Assembly (NCBI GenBank): GCA_013399115.1
Contig: VXAA01000104.1
Span: 134 to 64,133 of the forward strand
Direction: 5' to 3'
Length of the DNA: 64,000 bases
From: Anseranas semipalmata
Lineage: Eukaryota > Chordata > Aves > Anseriformes > Anseranatidae
Part shown: positions 25,101-39,348 of the stretch, piece after piece
Position numbering within the stretch: the first letter of the stretch is position 1
Layout: each line of letters starts with the position of its first letter
The notes under the pieces: generated by a model
Databases searched by the model: none
The model's input: the letters and a program-made list of their open reading frames with translations, nothing else
What the model was told of the DNA's origin: nothing
Program-made: the position numbers and the translations under genes

Positions 25101-28100
25101 TTGCATTACATATTCTTTTCCTAGAATTTACTGTTGAAAACAGTTTCAAACTGTGGCTTTTGCTGATAATCTTATCAGCATTCTTTCCTTCCCAAAATAG
25201 TGGATGTGGAAGAATGAATTAATTCCTATAACTTTTGATGTTGTGAGCTTTTAAGGAAACATTTAGGGCAGTTAAGTTCTTAAAGAGGGAACTTCAAATA
25301 AATAAAAGTCATTATCTGAATACAGACGATCACATTTTAACAAGAAAAAATTGCTAGTAAGTTTTGACAGAGAAAAAAAGACTTAGTTTTAACAACATCT
25401 AACAAGCACACAATAGAATGCTGCATATCCAAAATTTTTGCAATAAGACCACTCAGGGGCTTAAAATTAAACAAGCGCTAAGAGCTTTACTGGACCATTG
25501 CCAAAACGCTCAGAAACTATGCAGTTTCTCTCAAGGCTTAATAGTTTTGAGATATTTTCTATTATAATATTCACCATCTTTCTCTGATGATTGCTCAATA
25601 TAATAAAATCATTGTACTTATGAGAAGAACATGAGATTTCCCACTGTAGTTGATTTTCCATACTGGAAATTAATAATACAATCTTAGTCTGTGAATCTGA
25701 TTCTTCTCTTAATTTATAAGTTTTATACCAATAGAAGTATAAAGAATAGCTTTTTATTTTCTGGAGTACTTCACAAAAGGCTTTCTGAAAATCAAAATAA
25801 ATTATGTTGACCTTAGTTTGATCACTACTCTTAAATATGGTTTTTGCTCCATATAGCTAATATATATTCAACTGTTTATATGGTTGGTAAACAATTCTTG
25901 TTATAATCTCTGTAATGTTGACATGCTCTGCGAGCCAAATAAATGATCTAAATATAAGAACTAAAACTAGAAAAAACACAAAACCCCAACTCCCACCTTC
26001 CCTTGAAATCCACAGTTACAGTGGTAGCAGAGTAGGAAGAGGTTAAAGCAAAATCAACATGTTTGTTCATTAAAACAATCTGAGTAACTAGAAGTAACCA
26101 TGGCACCAAATTAGTAATTTAATGCCAGTTTGTCTTATCTTCAACAGAAAAAAAAAAAAAAAGCCTGCATTTTTTCATTTCTAATTTATAGTGGATCTAG
26201 TTTGCTAGTCCTGTAGCAATTATCCAGGCACTGTCAAGAATATTAAAAAAAAAAAAAAATTGTCCTTGGTAATCTTTAGCTTAGCGCTTCAGAATAATAT
26301 GCTCACTCTAGCACAATTAGACACAATAAATATGAGAATGACTATTCTGATACTATACTAAATAGAAAAAGATTTTTTACAAGGAAAATGCAGTATGATA
26401 TGGAATTGTCATTTTTACCTCGCATATGAAAAGAATTTCAAAACCTTGAGAAGTAAATTGTCATAGGAAAAGCACTCAGAATGCAGGCAGACCTAATGGT
26501 TCTGCATATTTGAAGAAGAAATCTCACAAGGACAGGCTATCTTTGGTGTCTCCCTGCGTAGTACTTGCCACACAAATTTTGAGTTGCCTACAGTTGCTTC
26601 TCAGTAACAAGATTCCACATTTTATTCCCATGTGTGGAAGCAGGAAATGGTCACCATGAAAAATTCCATGAACTACACTTTGGTATAATCTATTCCAAAT
26701 GCAGAAGACTTCAGCTTTCTGAAGTCCAAGTTGCTTTGAGTTCAGGGAAACAATGTTAAAAGTGAGGGTAGAGAGATTGAAAGAGATGTGGGAATGTGCA
26801 TGGAAAAACTCCAAGTTTTGACTAAAAGGTTAATATTACCCTAGTTTAGCTGGGCGCAGATTAGAGACAGTTGCTGATAACTTGGCTGGGGAAGTGGTGG
26901 TAATAAGGCCCCAAATGCACAGAAAATTAATTGATTTGAACACTTTAAAATAACTTAAAGGTATTTTTTTTAAAAAAAAAAAAAAGGTCCAATATGAAGC
27001 CAAAGAGGAAATCATGGAAAACAGTATGGCTGGAGAGCAGAAAGATTGTTCACTGGGGATTGTCCAGCAAAAGAAAATAACTGAGTAAATTTTAGTGCCT
27101 GATCTATAGCCCCCTCAAGTCAGTAGGAATCCTTTAAAGGGAATCAAGGTCTGCAACAGCAAATTAAAAGTGTAAGCCTGGAAGCAGACATGCATTCAAT
27201 ATGAAAGTCAAAGAGTGGCCCTTTAAGTGAGAAGACTGGTGAATCTTCAGGTAGGATGACAAAAGCAGTGGATGTAGAAGATGAAGGTGGATTTTCTCCA
27301 AGGTCTCCTGTGTGAGTTCTTGCAGGAGGGATGCAGAACATCTCAGAAACTTGTGCCTCTAGTATTTTGTCAGCAGTGCTAGCTGGTCTGTGGAGGTCTG
27401 CTGAGACTACATGCCGATTGTGACAGCTGCTATCCCAGTTGTCATGGGGGACAGGAGCAGGAGCTCCAGCCCTCAGAGCAAAATCTGCTGAAACCTGTAA
27501 TCAAGCTTTTTGGTACGGATTAGTACAATCACATCCTGTGGAGAGCAGGCACAGATGGAGACCTGTAATACACATTCACCAGTGAGTTACACTGACACAG
27601 ACAGGACGTAGCTGACCTTGTGCTCTTGAATTTGTCAAGTGCCACTAACATATCAGTGAGTTTGTGCATCTGACTTGTGCCCCGAGAAAGAGAAAAGCTT
27701 TTCTCTTCAATCCCTAATTCACCATCATATGGCATATTCTTTATTCCAATGTGTGCCTGTGGGTTTAGCTGTGTGTATTACTTAGAAGTTCGTGGAAACT
27801 AAATCTTAATAAATTTATCATGAGAGCAAATTAACGTTATAAAATAAAAAAAAAAAAAAAAAAGCCATCCCAAGCCACTTAAACGTACAAAAGCATGACC
27901 AAAATTCAGTGCTGATAGCAGGGTTTTCTTTTTACCACAGAAATGTCAACAAACTTTATTGGTAACAAAACTTGATTTCCTGAGTAGTATGACATGTAAA
28001 CTTGCAGAGAAATGGTTAGAGAGAAGAGCTGGTGGCTGGGTGGTTCTCCCTTGCTCAGAAGAAAACCTTGCACGAATGAGTTTTTTCTGAGAGAAGCTGT

Positions 28101-31100
28101 CTTACTAATTTCTAGAGGAAGCATTTATTGTATTAGAGTCTCTTTCCCTCCTACTTAGTTTTGTGGTGGAAGTGTGGGGGAGGACAGTTTAATACAATTC
28201 TCCACTTGTAAGTGTGTACAAGTATATATTTTTAATTGCAATTTATTATAATGGAATATATTTTCATATTTTAGGTAGAAATAAGGTAGCACTTTAATCC
28301 CAGAAATAAGGGTGTACCAAAAATGTTCATTTTAATGTGTTAATGTAAATGAGAAAAAAGCTAATATCTTGTTTTAAATTGGTATGATGTATATGTGAGA
28401 CACCTTGTTTAACTGATTTATACAGAAGTATGTAAACACACATAAAACCACCTAAATGTTGACGTGAACAGCTTTATAATTTTACTGGGCAGTTCTGACT
28501 AGTGACACAGTTCAGTTTAATGTTGAGCTCATGTATGCAGAGGAGAGAAGAGTCAGGTTCCTGGAAGTAGGAGATAACCAAAGGTATTTGTGCTGCAGCA
28601 AGGCACAAGTACAGGTGTGAGCAGAGAAGAACAACTATTTAAAGGTTTTTGTCTGTTTGTGGCATCTGAGATACTCCAGGGCATCCTGCCTTGTGTCCAG
28701 CTGTTGGTGCAGAGCATGGGTCTTGTGTGGGCTCTGTGTCATACCTGCCAGCTCATATTGCACTAGATGCTTCTGTTTAAGCATCTACATTGCCCTCTTT
28801 GCACTTCAAGCACAGCTGGAGATCTAGATCTTCTCATAGCTTGGGGTGGTCACAGCTGGGTGTTGGCACAAGGCCTCCTGCTAAGGATGGTGCAAAGCAC
28901 TGGCCCTAAGCTGTAAAGACTGCAGGTTTTCAGTCCAGTGGGAATAATTCAAGTTAAGAACTTTCAGAAAATTCTGCCTAGAATTTCCAAGCTAATACAC
29001 AATGGACACAGATACATATCACTGTTTTTCTTCTACATCTAAATCAAAACTTTTACAGTCTCCTCAACAGTTTAAGTGCAGTTGTAGCAGTATATCGTAT
29101 TTCTTTTTCATCCTTTCTACTCCAAAAATCGAATAAACTATCCTTTTATTAGTGACAGGACATTTCTTAATGAGACACGACTTCAAAAATAAGGTGTATT
29201 TCCTCTTTTTGACAGTTCTGAAGGACAGGCTTTTGAGAGGAACTATGTCTATTTGACCAGCTGGAGTTTTGCCTAACTGGTCACAGAAAAGAATTGCATG
29301 ACCTTATGTGTCCAGTACCACAGGAAAATATAAATGTCTCAGCTTCCCAAAACTCTGTTAGAGAGAGTTTCATGAGACATTTTAAGCTTTTAACTGATAC
29401 AGACACTTCTTACTTAAGGCACATATTTTTAGTTTAGATTTATTAACATAATTTGAACAACTTAATCATGTTCAAAGTAAAAATATTGCCTCTGGGAGTC
29501 AAATGCTTTCTGTTCTGAGCCAAACCTGACCTCTGTGTGTGTTCCAGATACAATAGGCTCTCTGCTTTCTCATGGGAATTCTTGAAACATGCAGTTTTTA
29601 TTAAGTTTAAGAGTTATTGGATAAAATTTTGATGTAAATTCTCATCCTAAACAAAATAATAATAATTAAGAATGCATATTAAAAAAATAACAAAACATTT
29701 ATTTTACCGGAAACATTTTTTTCTCATTTTAAATGATTTTGGTTTCACATTGTTCTGCCTCATGAAGTTTATTTTCTCAGTATTGATCATTGCAGCTTCC
29801 ATTTTGAGTTTTGTCATTGGATTATACTGAGAAAATCCTGTGTCTTTGTTTTAACCAAAACCACAGAATGTGAGAGATCTTGCTAAAATCCATCAGGAGC
29901 AACCTGTGCAGTTGTAGGACACTGTGCATATTGACATGCTAATCTCATCTGTGTTGAAGACCCCCCACGTTTCCACAAGAGAATTGGAAGAAAATTCTCT
30001 TTCAGTCATGGATTTGTTCCTCATTTTGACTCTGAGCAGAAAGAACTGTTATGAATCTCATGTAAATTACATTAGAATACTTTTGGTGTTAATACTTATA
30101 TTTAGGAATCATTGAGAAGAATGCTGCTGACATGAGGAGAAAATAAGAATTCTATCCAAAAGACATTTTATCAGGACACTTTGCTACATTATCTCATTTT
30201 TGCACACTTCCTTCCAGTGGTTTCTCAACTTCATTGTGATGGTAACAGGAGTGGTGATGTAATCTGTGTAAGATTCATGCAGTCACCAGGTTGGAGATAT
30301 TGCGGTCTGGTTCGGGCTTTGTCAAAACTGATTGGCTCTTGATCTGACTCTCATAAGTCAGTGGAATGCTTCCAAATGTCTAGGGTGAGATGTCTGTGTT
30401 TACCCAGTCCTAGGAGGACTCTTTGTTTGAAACTGACGAGACACAATGATAATAGAAAAATAGAAGCCTATAGCAAAGGCTTCTCTGGAGGCTTCCTACC
30501 CCAAAGAAATGCTAGCCTCCTCCAGGGACTTGCAGCTAGTTGGTAGAATGGTGTTTTGTTTTTGTTTTTGTTTTGTTTTTTATTTGCAACTGGACAGATC
30601 TAGTTGTTTCTATCTTGACAGACAAAATGAAATATTATAGTGAAGGAATTATGTTTAGGCTTTTAATTTAAATAAACTGTTAGATAAATGTCAAATAAAC
30701 CTGCCATTGAATTTAATATTGTACATAATAATAGAGGAATTGTTAATATTTATTAGTTAGGTAATATCAATTATTTCAAAGTCTAAATATTACCAGATAT
30801 AGGAGTGCATTCCAACAGGGCCCAGCACATGAAGTTCGCATTCCAGCACCATCAGTAGAAAGTCGGATTTTCAAGAGAGGTTTTCTGTTTCTGACTATTA
30901 TACAAAGTGGCCAAATTTAGTGCAAGACTGAAGACATGCCTAATACTACTGAGAATAATGAAGTGTTTTCATTAGGATGCTCATTTGCAAGTTGAGTTTG
31001 TAAAATATCAAGAAAATGTTATAGTGTTTCCTTCCTCTATGCATTTTTGTATATAATTATGGATGAGAGAACTGTATTTGCATTGAATTCATATAATTTG

Positions 31101-34100
31101 ATGTTATATAGACCCTATATAACATAAATTATCACCATTGTCTTAGGTTAATTTATCCACCTGCCCTTCTTAAACTCCTTTTATACAAGAATTTCCCAGG
31201 TCACAAAAGTATCATGAAGCATAGCAGAGGTATTTGAAATGTGTTAGCCTTAACTGGTGGGTGGTTCCAACTAATGGAAAGAAATAGATATAAATACTTT
31301 GCCTTGTTATGTCCCATTCCTCTGGGAGATAAGCGCTGATAAGATCAGTAGCAAAACACTACAATATGTGTATCTGAACATATGCTGTTTGTTTCTGATT
31401 AAGGCAGAGAGTGTAGGAAAAAGAGCAAATATGTATATAGACATTATATCATTCATCAATAGCCTGTACTTATCCTAATAGGCAAAAACCTATCTATGTA
31501 TTAATGTACATGAAATACATGTGAATCTTGTATTGTGATTAAGATGAAATCCAGTACGTACCACATCTAAATACGGCTCTCCCTGCATGAACGAAGTCAT
31601 TGTGCAAGAAACTATTTTTGTGCACATAAGAATGTTAAAGAAATAATATGCAGCCACAGCTGTGCTTATTATGGTGTTTCTTAGCAAGCAACTCTGTCCA
31701 TATCCATTTTAAATTTAGTCAGTGATGTGCAAGGTGATTGAGTCCAAGGTGATAGTGTCCACTGAGTGTGAATTTAAAGTTCTAGAGCTTAACTGAACCA
31801 ATTCCTAATTTGTTCTCCACTATACAACATCTTACGAACTGCATTTTTGGGGGGTGATTCATAGAAGCCCATTATCATCTCTCCCATGTAGGCAATAAAA
31901 AATATATTAATGAAAAGGCCTTATTTTCATGTTCAGTTCCTTGGCAAATGACTGGAATGCTGTTGTTTGTATTCAGTCTTTAGGCAGAATTTGCAGGTGA
32001 ATAATGGGACTTTTACCTGTTCAAGGACTTCAGATAGGGTCTGACTCTTACCCAAAAGAACAGCACAACTCATGCTGAGGAAGACAAACAAACAAGATAA
32101 AATAACAAGAGTATTTCCTACCCCATACTTCTGAATCTGAGTATTCCTAGAGCTGTATCTGGGGAGTAACTCACCCTACGACAGTTAAAAATTAGATCTG
32201 AACTTATTCAGAGCATTTGGATATGGTTATTCGGGTCAAGCTCATCTCTATCTAATGCTAAAATTCTTTGGCTTTCCTAAGACCTTTTTTTTTATTTAAG
32301 TGTGCCAAAGTCCATGGAATCAAAATCACTATAAACAAACGAACTGAAACTAGAGACTATGAAAATTAGTCACTACCCAGATCCCACATGAGATGTTTCC
32401 AAAAGGCCAACTAGGTGAGGAACATTTCTCAAGAAGTAGAATATGGGGGTAGATGAATTCCAGAAAAATCAGTTATACCAAGATACTTCTAAACCAAAAA
32501 ATTCTAAAATAAGCATAACTAACACTGGAATGACCACTGAAAACTACACACTGTAAGACAGTTTGGCAAAAGAAAATGCTCAGGCAGTTTATAAAAGTCA
32601 CATGAAAACATTTGTCATTACTTTCTAGGTCCTCTGTCAAAATGCAGGATCCATGCTATTATCACCACACATCTTGTAGTGTATCATGCAAAGAGAAAGA
32701 AGTGGAATGTGTTTCTTATCTCAGCTTGTGATAGAAAAGCCAATAAATCTCAGAGAAAAGGCTACAAGTGAATTATGAGGGCCTTATCATGTTATTTATA
32801 CAACATATTTTTCTTCTTGTAAGAATGATGGTGTTGATTTAAAAGTGTGGAAAGGAAGACAAATGGAAAATAGGAATAGTGAAGTGGAAGGTTTTTATCT
32901 TCCAGAAAAAAAAAAAAAAAAGTATACTTACCCTTTTCTTTTTACCTTTCCGGAAAATTACAAAAGCATGATTTTATCATCTGTGGAAACAATGACCATG
33001 ATACAGCAGGCAATGTTTTTAGTCTTTCACAGCTTTAGCTATGTGAACATCTAGATATGCTATCCTAAGTCTATACTGGGAGTTTTCTGAACTCTCTGTC
33101 CTTGTCACTCTCACAGACAAATGTAGCTCAGGCATGAAGTCCCTAAACTCTGCATTTCCACAAATGACTGGATTACAAAACACTTAGTTCGATTCACACA
33201 TCTGCCCAGTCTAGCCAGACAGTTTAAGTGTCCTTCAATGAGATACTGCTCCCCTTGGAGAACAGTTGAACTTGGGTAAGGTGGCTTTGAAATAAGCCCA
33301 AACTTTACTTACTGAATAATTGGTGAGCATGTTCATGAAAAAAAGCTTGAGCCTGCCTTTGTCAGTGTAGCTAAAACCCTGGATATCCAGAGAAAGCACT
33401 CCTTTCCAGGGAAGCATCCTAATAACTGTTTTTAAACAAGCTACACATGGTTTCTCTGCATTGTGGGAATAAAGCCATTCTGGGTTTACCTGGTTACTCT
33501 TTCATAGGTCTTTGCAATGAAGACCGCAAAAATTTCATCTGCTTCAGAGCAGGTGCCTCCTCGGTTCAATACTTTATTCTCCCCTAATTAGAATTATTAA
33601 GCATATACATTGCTTACCTGCTGAACACACAATTATTGCTGTAGAAACGAAAAGTAAAACACCTAGGACAGGGGCCACTTCTATACTTTCAAATGCTGTA
33701 TAGGGTAAGAAGTTTATAAAATCCCATTGTCTTTATTCCTGTTCTGTCATGGCTCCTTGGGGTTAAAAGAAGAGAAAGGTAGTTAAAACCATCCAACTCT
33801 TTTGTTGTGCTTAAAGCTGCATCGGAGAGACATGGAATAAATTGGAAGCTAGCATAACCTCTTGAAAAAGAACATTTCTGGAGTTCAGTAAATTCTATTC
33901 ATTTGATTGCATTCTTATTTGGATTTCTTTGCATACTTTATATTTTTCTTACTCTGGCATTTTAAATTTACATTTGATATCTGTATCTGTCTAGATCTAT
34001 ACAAATAAAAAACAGTCAAAAATTTGTAGTCCCCCAAATGTGAAAATAACTTTTTTCATGTTTGAACTATTCTGCTCAAAGAAAAGTTCTCCTCAAATGG

Positions 34101-37100
34101 TGATTTTTTTCAAAAATACTTTGAGTTTGGATGACATTTCTTTGATTCTCTACTTGACTTAAAAGAGAATGTATCCACGGATGTCATTGCATTTAGTAAG
34201 TGAAAACTAATCTTTAATCTGGCTTTAAAAAGCTAGAAAGAAAGTAAGTATATTCATTTGAATCAGGATCAGCTTCAGCTTCATGATGATGAAGCCACAG
34301 ACACCCCAGGAACATTTTTAGCCAAGACCAATAAAGAAAGATTAAGGAAAAAGAGTTAGACAGACATTCCTGAAAAAAATAAAGCTTTAAAGAGTAATAT
34401 TCTTTTATAAGTACTTTATTTTTATAATTGCTACATCTAGACTTACTTTCTCTAAAAAATACCAACATCTTCCCACAATTTATTAGCAATAAACTATAGG
34501 GAAGAATTGCAGCTGATATAGGATGATATACGGCCACTAATATAACTTGTACACACTGAAGTTCTGAGTAAGTACCTTCTGAAAACCAGAGAGACCTATG
34601 TAGTATCTAAGATACTTACAGCCTGGCTGCCACAAAGTTAGATCTCTGTCCAGTAATTCAATCCACTCTGACAAATCTCTTCCTTAACAAGTTACAGTAT
34701 TGATTTCTGAGCATAATTCCTGTACTTGAATGCACAAAAATAGGTGGTCATTCAACCTGTCTCATTTACAAAACATTTACATTTATGTGGGACTGTGTCT
34801 GCTTTTAATTTAAGAAAAAGCCTGACAGATCTTTTTCTAAAGGATTACACTCTGTTATCAACAATAAAGCTCTCTAGAGATGTCCTGTAAAAACTTACTA
34901 TGTTACCAAGATAGCATAATATAAAATTGAGATTGGTTCCCTTTAGCCTGTGGACTGCAGCTCCAGGGTGGGTAAAAGGATTCTGAGATCCTATTTCCAT
35001 TTTTCTCTGTCTAAGCTCTCAGGACATATGCTTAGGTTGCTACTTTCAACCAACGTTTCATAGATGCCAGGAACCACAGCAGGATGTTTTTAGGGTGCGT
35101 GTGAGGAAGGGCTGGTTGACTGTGAGGTCATGATATGAAATATGTAATCAACTCTTGTCCAACTAGAACTCTTTCCATTTAAAACATAAAACCTGTGGTT
35201 CTTACTATTGCTTTATTTTTTCTTTTATTTTAAATACATCCTTTGCAGCAAAGCCAAGCTGGCTCTGTCTCCTACTAAAACACTCCCCCAGAACAAATGA
35301 GCATTTTTGTTAAAGCATGGGGATAGTGGAAGAATTATGATTCTGTTGGATAAAATCTTCTTTGTTTTAAATAGTTACCATTTTTCCATGAGAGATCAGG
35401 CACCTTGTTGGTGTTTTCTTATAGTAAACATAAGGTCACTGAAAGGAAACAGGCTAGATGGAAGATCACCATGGTATTAAATTACTTCCATCTGCAAACA
35501 CTGTAAATCGTGTAGACATAAAAAGAGAAGTTATGATAAGAACTCTGAAGTGTCATGTATCTGGACTTTAAAATGTTCTTCTGCTAAGGACTTTATTCTA
35601 CTGCCAAGATTAAGAAACATGAAGTCATGACTCAGGAGCTGGGCCCTGTCAAATGCATTCTGCTGTAGAAATGTACTCCTTCCTCTTGAATTTTCTCTTT
35701 CATTCTCTATAGAAATGATGATCTTGGAATATTGACTGTCCATTGTGATTTCTTATATAGGCATTTTCTTAGTCACTAACTTGACAGTAGTTCTAAGAAA
35801 GACTGACACTGAGGAAAGTGTCAGAAAGTAAAAAGTTTATTTTCTTTTTATTAATTCTCTCTAAACAGACATCTCATTTTCTTGGTTTTGGTTCAAATAT
35901 ATCTCAGGCTGTGAATCCAAACAGAGCATTTTCTATAGACATAGTTCTGCAAGTGCTGACTACTGATATGTGCAACTTTAAGCGCATAAATTACTTTTAA
36001 TTTATAGCACTTACTTTCAGAACTCTGTATTGCAATTTCATCAAGGTGTTTTGGTCACTCATTTCACATGGCATTCTCTTGGTCGATGGTTATATGGCTC
36101 CTAAAATTATAAAATCTTTCAAAATTGCTTTGTAAGGACTTTTACTACAGTCTTACAGCTCATGAAAACATGCATTAATTGTACAACATACAAATACAAG
36201 GTGAAATGAATGCAGTTCAAAAATTTTAGTATTCTTCAAAGTATTTCTGGGAACAATGATATGCATATAAATAAATTTGTAAGAAGAGTAAACTCCATTC
36301 TCAGAACACTGACTATTTTCATTATTATAAAGGAAATTTCTTATCTCAATTGCGATGTTATTTTTTTCTTCTTTGTTTACTTTAAGAAACTTTTACTTAC
36401 AATTTTACAGATGTGCATTTTCATACAAAAAGTTTAATGTGTTTTGTGGACTTCTATCAATTTAGCACAGCTCATTGCATGCACTGAGAAGGGTTGAAAT
36501 GTGAATTAATGTTTTTTTCTCAAGGAGGTCCTGCATACTTGCCTAACAAAATACATTACAAATATAACAAAAACATATATGCACAGACCACAGATATAAA
36601 CATTTTACAAGTGTAACTCCCATTCCCGTCTGTCTTTTCCTTTTGTATCAAACAAATTACTGCAATGTAACAAAGGAAAGGCTGTTCCTTAAGTTTCTTT
36701 TCAATTGGAGCCTTGTCTTTATCTATGCATAGAGAGAACAAAAAATGTTTATTTATACATGTGGTTCTTTATAGTTGCTACTCAAAAAGTGCTGTGTACA
36801 AAAAATCCAGGATTTCTCTAGCAGAAGGAACACAAATGCACACATTGAAGATAATGGCTATAGGTGAAAGTTCCATTTGGCAGTTGTCCACACAGCCTGA
36901 AGATATTAAGAGGACCTTAGGGAGAGATGCCAGATTTCTCTTCATCACTACCCAAAGCATTGTTACAGAGATGTCTGGCTCCAGGTTCAAGTATTTCTTT
37001 CCAGCTAAAAAGAACTCCAGGAGTTTTCTTTGATTCTGCCTCTGATGGGCCCCAGTAGCCCTCCCAAGGAGATGATGATGAAAGACAGTGAGGAAGAAGC

Positions 37101-37648
37101 CTAGAAATTTGTTAAAGAAAATCACCCTCTCCACAAACGTTCAGTCCTGAGGACTAAGCTAAGAAAAGAGGAAGAAAAGACCTAGGCTGATGGGCTCCTG
37201 AAACTGATACCTCTGACTGTGCTGGAAGAATATCAGAATTGCACAGTAGTAACAGAACCACTTTTTTTAGTCAAACATTCTTCATTCAAACTCTGGCTTC
37301 TTGGTAGAATATTTTAGCAAAATAGAAAATTTCTTCTCTCTTCAGTTCATGTTTGATTCTGGCCAACTTTTCCCTACTTTGGTCTTCTCCACATTTGATC
37401 AGATAATAGTATTTGAAAAAGATTTACAGGAGAGTATCTTAGGATTCCCATCCCATGTGAAATAATTTGAAACAAAGCAATTTTCCTTCATTGATTTACC
37501 TGAAAGGCCCATCTACCTTCTCAGTCAATACAAGAGTGGTTTTCATTCAGCTAAAACCATACATTGAAAGCTAATTAAAGTTATTTGCCTGTAGAAAAGT
37601 AAGTTCTCTCTTAGTGCTTGCAGGAGACATATTAGAATATTTCCATGC
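22117..37648. other. 15.5 kb without recognisable gene or transposon
   Basis: Reading both strands I find no CR1 end, LTR, RNA gene or convincing exon in this long interval. It is AT-rich, with an ATAA repeat at 23061-23084, A-runs (near 22608, 26150, 26246, 26969, 27846 and 32905) and TG/TTTTG patches (30551-30581). The longest open frame (24487-24870, plus, 127 codons) lacks recognisable motifs and is within chance expectation. Two AGATAAG/TGATAAG motifs lie close together near 31327-31343. Confidence 0.5.
23061..23084. repeat. (ATAA)n microsatellite
   Basis: Five to six ATAA units in AT-rich DNA. Confidence 0.85.
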
Positions 37649-38223
37649 TGTCACGGTTTTGGCTAGGATAAAGCTAATTTTCTCCATAGAAGCTTGTATG
37701 ATGCTGTGTTTTGGATTTTTGATGTAAAACGGTGTTGATAACACACTGATGTTTTTAGTTTTTGCAGAGTAGTGTTTACACAGAGCCACGGACTTTTCTG
37801 CTTCTTGTGCTGCCCTGCTAGCAAGGAGGCTGGGGGTGCGCAAAAAGCTGGGAGGGGACACAGCCAGGACAGCTGGCCCAGGCTGACCAAAGGGATATCC
37901 CATGCTCAGCAGTTAAAGCTCGGGTAAAGAAGGAGGGGACGTTCTGAGTGATGGTGTTTGTCTTCCCAAGAAACCATTACACATGTTGAGCCCTGTTTGC
38001 CTGGAGGTGGCTGAACACCTGCCTGCCGATGGGAAGTAGTGAATGAATTCCTTGTTTTGTTTTGCTTGTATGCATGGCTTTTGCTTTACCTGGTGAAAAG
38101 TCTTTATCTCAACCCATGAGTTCTTGCACTTTTCCCTTTCCAATTCTCTCCGACACCCCACCTGGGGAGAGTGAGTGAGCACCTGTGTAGTGCTCAGCTG
38201 CCTGCCAGGGTTAAACCACAACA
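37649..38223 (+). mobile_element. solo LTR of an endogenous retrovirus, copy 1
   Basis: The 575-bp element begins TGTCACGGTTTTGG and ends GGTTAAACCACAACA. That is a TG...CA retroviral terminus with imperfect inverted ends (ACGGTTT against AAACCAC). The flanks CATGC (37644-37648) and CAAGC (38224-38228) agree at four of five positions, which would fit a decayed 5-bp target duplication as in ERVL-like elements. Blocks shared with copies at 57.0 and 61.0 kb include TGCTGTGTTTTGGA, GCTGGGAGGGGACA, GGGATATCCCAT and CTTTATCTCAA, in the same order. I recall closely related LTRs as common in bird genomes but cannot give a certain family name. There is no internal retroviral sequence next to it. Confidence 0.82.
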
Positions 38224-38457
38224 CAAGCCAAAATATAGCCATATAAAATGTTGTAAATATTGTAAATGGAATATGAAGAAGAAAGGCAAAATATTTTTAG
38301 AACAGAGCAGACACTGATCTATTTTTCTTGTAACTATGAATTCTAAAATTTGTTCCAGCTATTGAATGGTTGAACTAATAATTCCAACTAATACACCAAC
38401 TATTACAATAACTCTGCTTCTTTACAACCTGTTGATTAAAACAGGTGAAAATAATAG

Positions 38458-38485
38458 TTTTTTTTTTTTTTTTTTTTTTTTTTTT
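38458..38485. repeat. poly(T) run, 28 bases
   Basis: An uninterrupted T-run without a recognisable retroposed copy beside it. Confidence 0.9.
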
Positions 38486-39322
38486 GTAGGACGCGAATAA
38501 TCATTGTTATCTACTGACAAATCTTGAATTTTAAAGCTAAGCATCCCTGTGGAAAACTATGGGGAAAATAATTAGCCGCAGAAATATGGCCAAATTACCC
38601 TCCTGCAATTTTATATGATTTTATTTTATTTTTTTGCTTTTTTTAAATGAGTGGCAAATGCATTTACTTGACTGGAATATGGTTATCCATAGCACAAGTA
38701 TTTAATCTGAGCTTGCAACCCTGAAAACCCTTTATGATCGTTGAAAACAAACAGTAATTTTTTGATAAAATTAATCTCACCCTACTGTAAATGACAAAAA
38801 GAAGTCAGAAAATTTTTGCCCTTAGTGACCTGTTTCTTCTTTCTGACTGCAAAGTGAGCTAAGGGTGTGTAGTTCATACGTACAATGTAGAGGTTTAAAC
38901 TTAAGTGAGATGAAACACTATTAGTTTTGTCATTGATTTTGAGGAGAGAAGACATCACTCCTTGACTAAATAAAAAGATACTTTCAAGCAACCAAGGGGA
39001 CTCAGAGAAGATGAAGAAGCAATACTTGGATAAATTTCCCCGTTCCTCCTTAGATTGTTCCCAAAGTGCTCATAATATTCCATTTTAAGTCTTCTTTCTA
39101 GTACAAAACTGCTGACAGCAAAAAATTGCGAGTGTGTCCAGATTGTTGGACTTGTAGTGTTGTTTTAATACAAATGTAAATGGAATGGAACTGGAAGGCA
39201 AGCTACAGTAACAGTGTTATATCTCTTGAGTTTCCAGTGTTTATTGTACCCAATGTTGCCATTTGCCCTATAGTTTGTGTTACAGCTTTATGGGACAAAG
39301 GCTTACTCTTCTATACTATAGA

Positions 39323-39348
39323 GCTATACTATACTATACTATACTATA
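39323..39348. repeat. (CTATA)n repeat
   Basis: About five CTATA pentamers, slightly irregular, after GAG at 39321-39323. Confidence 0.85.

Noticed and set aside
37641..38230. Host gene exons in the open frames around 37.6-38.2 kb
   Set aside because: These frames lie inside the LTR and recur as related sequence at 57 and 61 kb.
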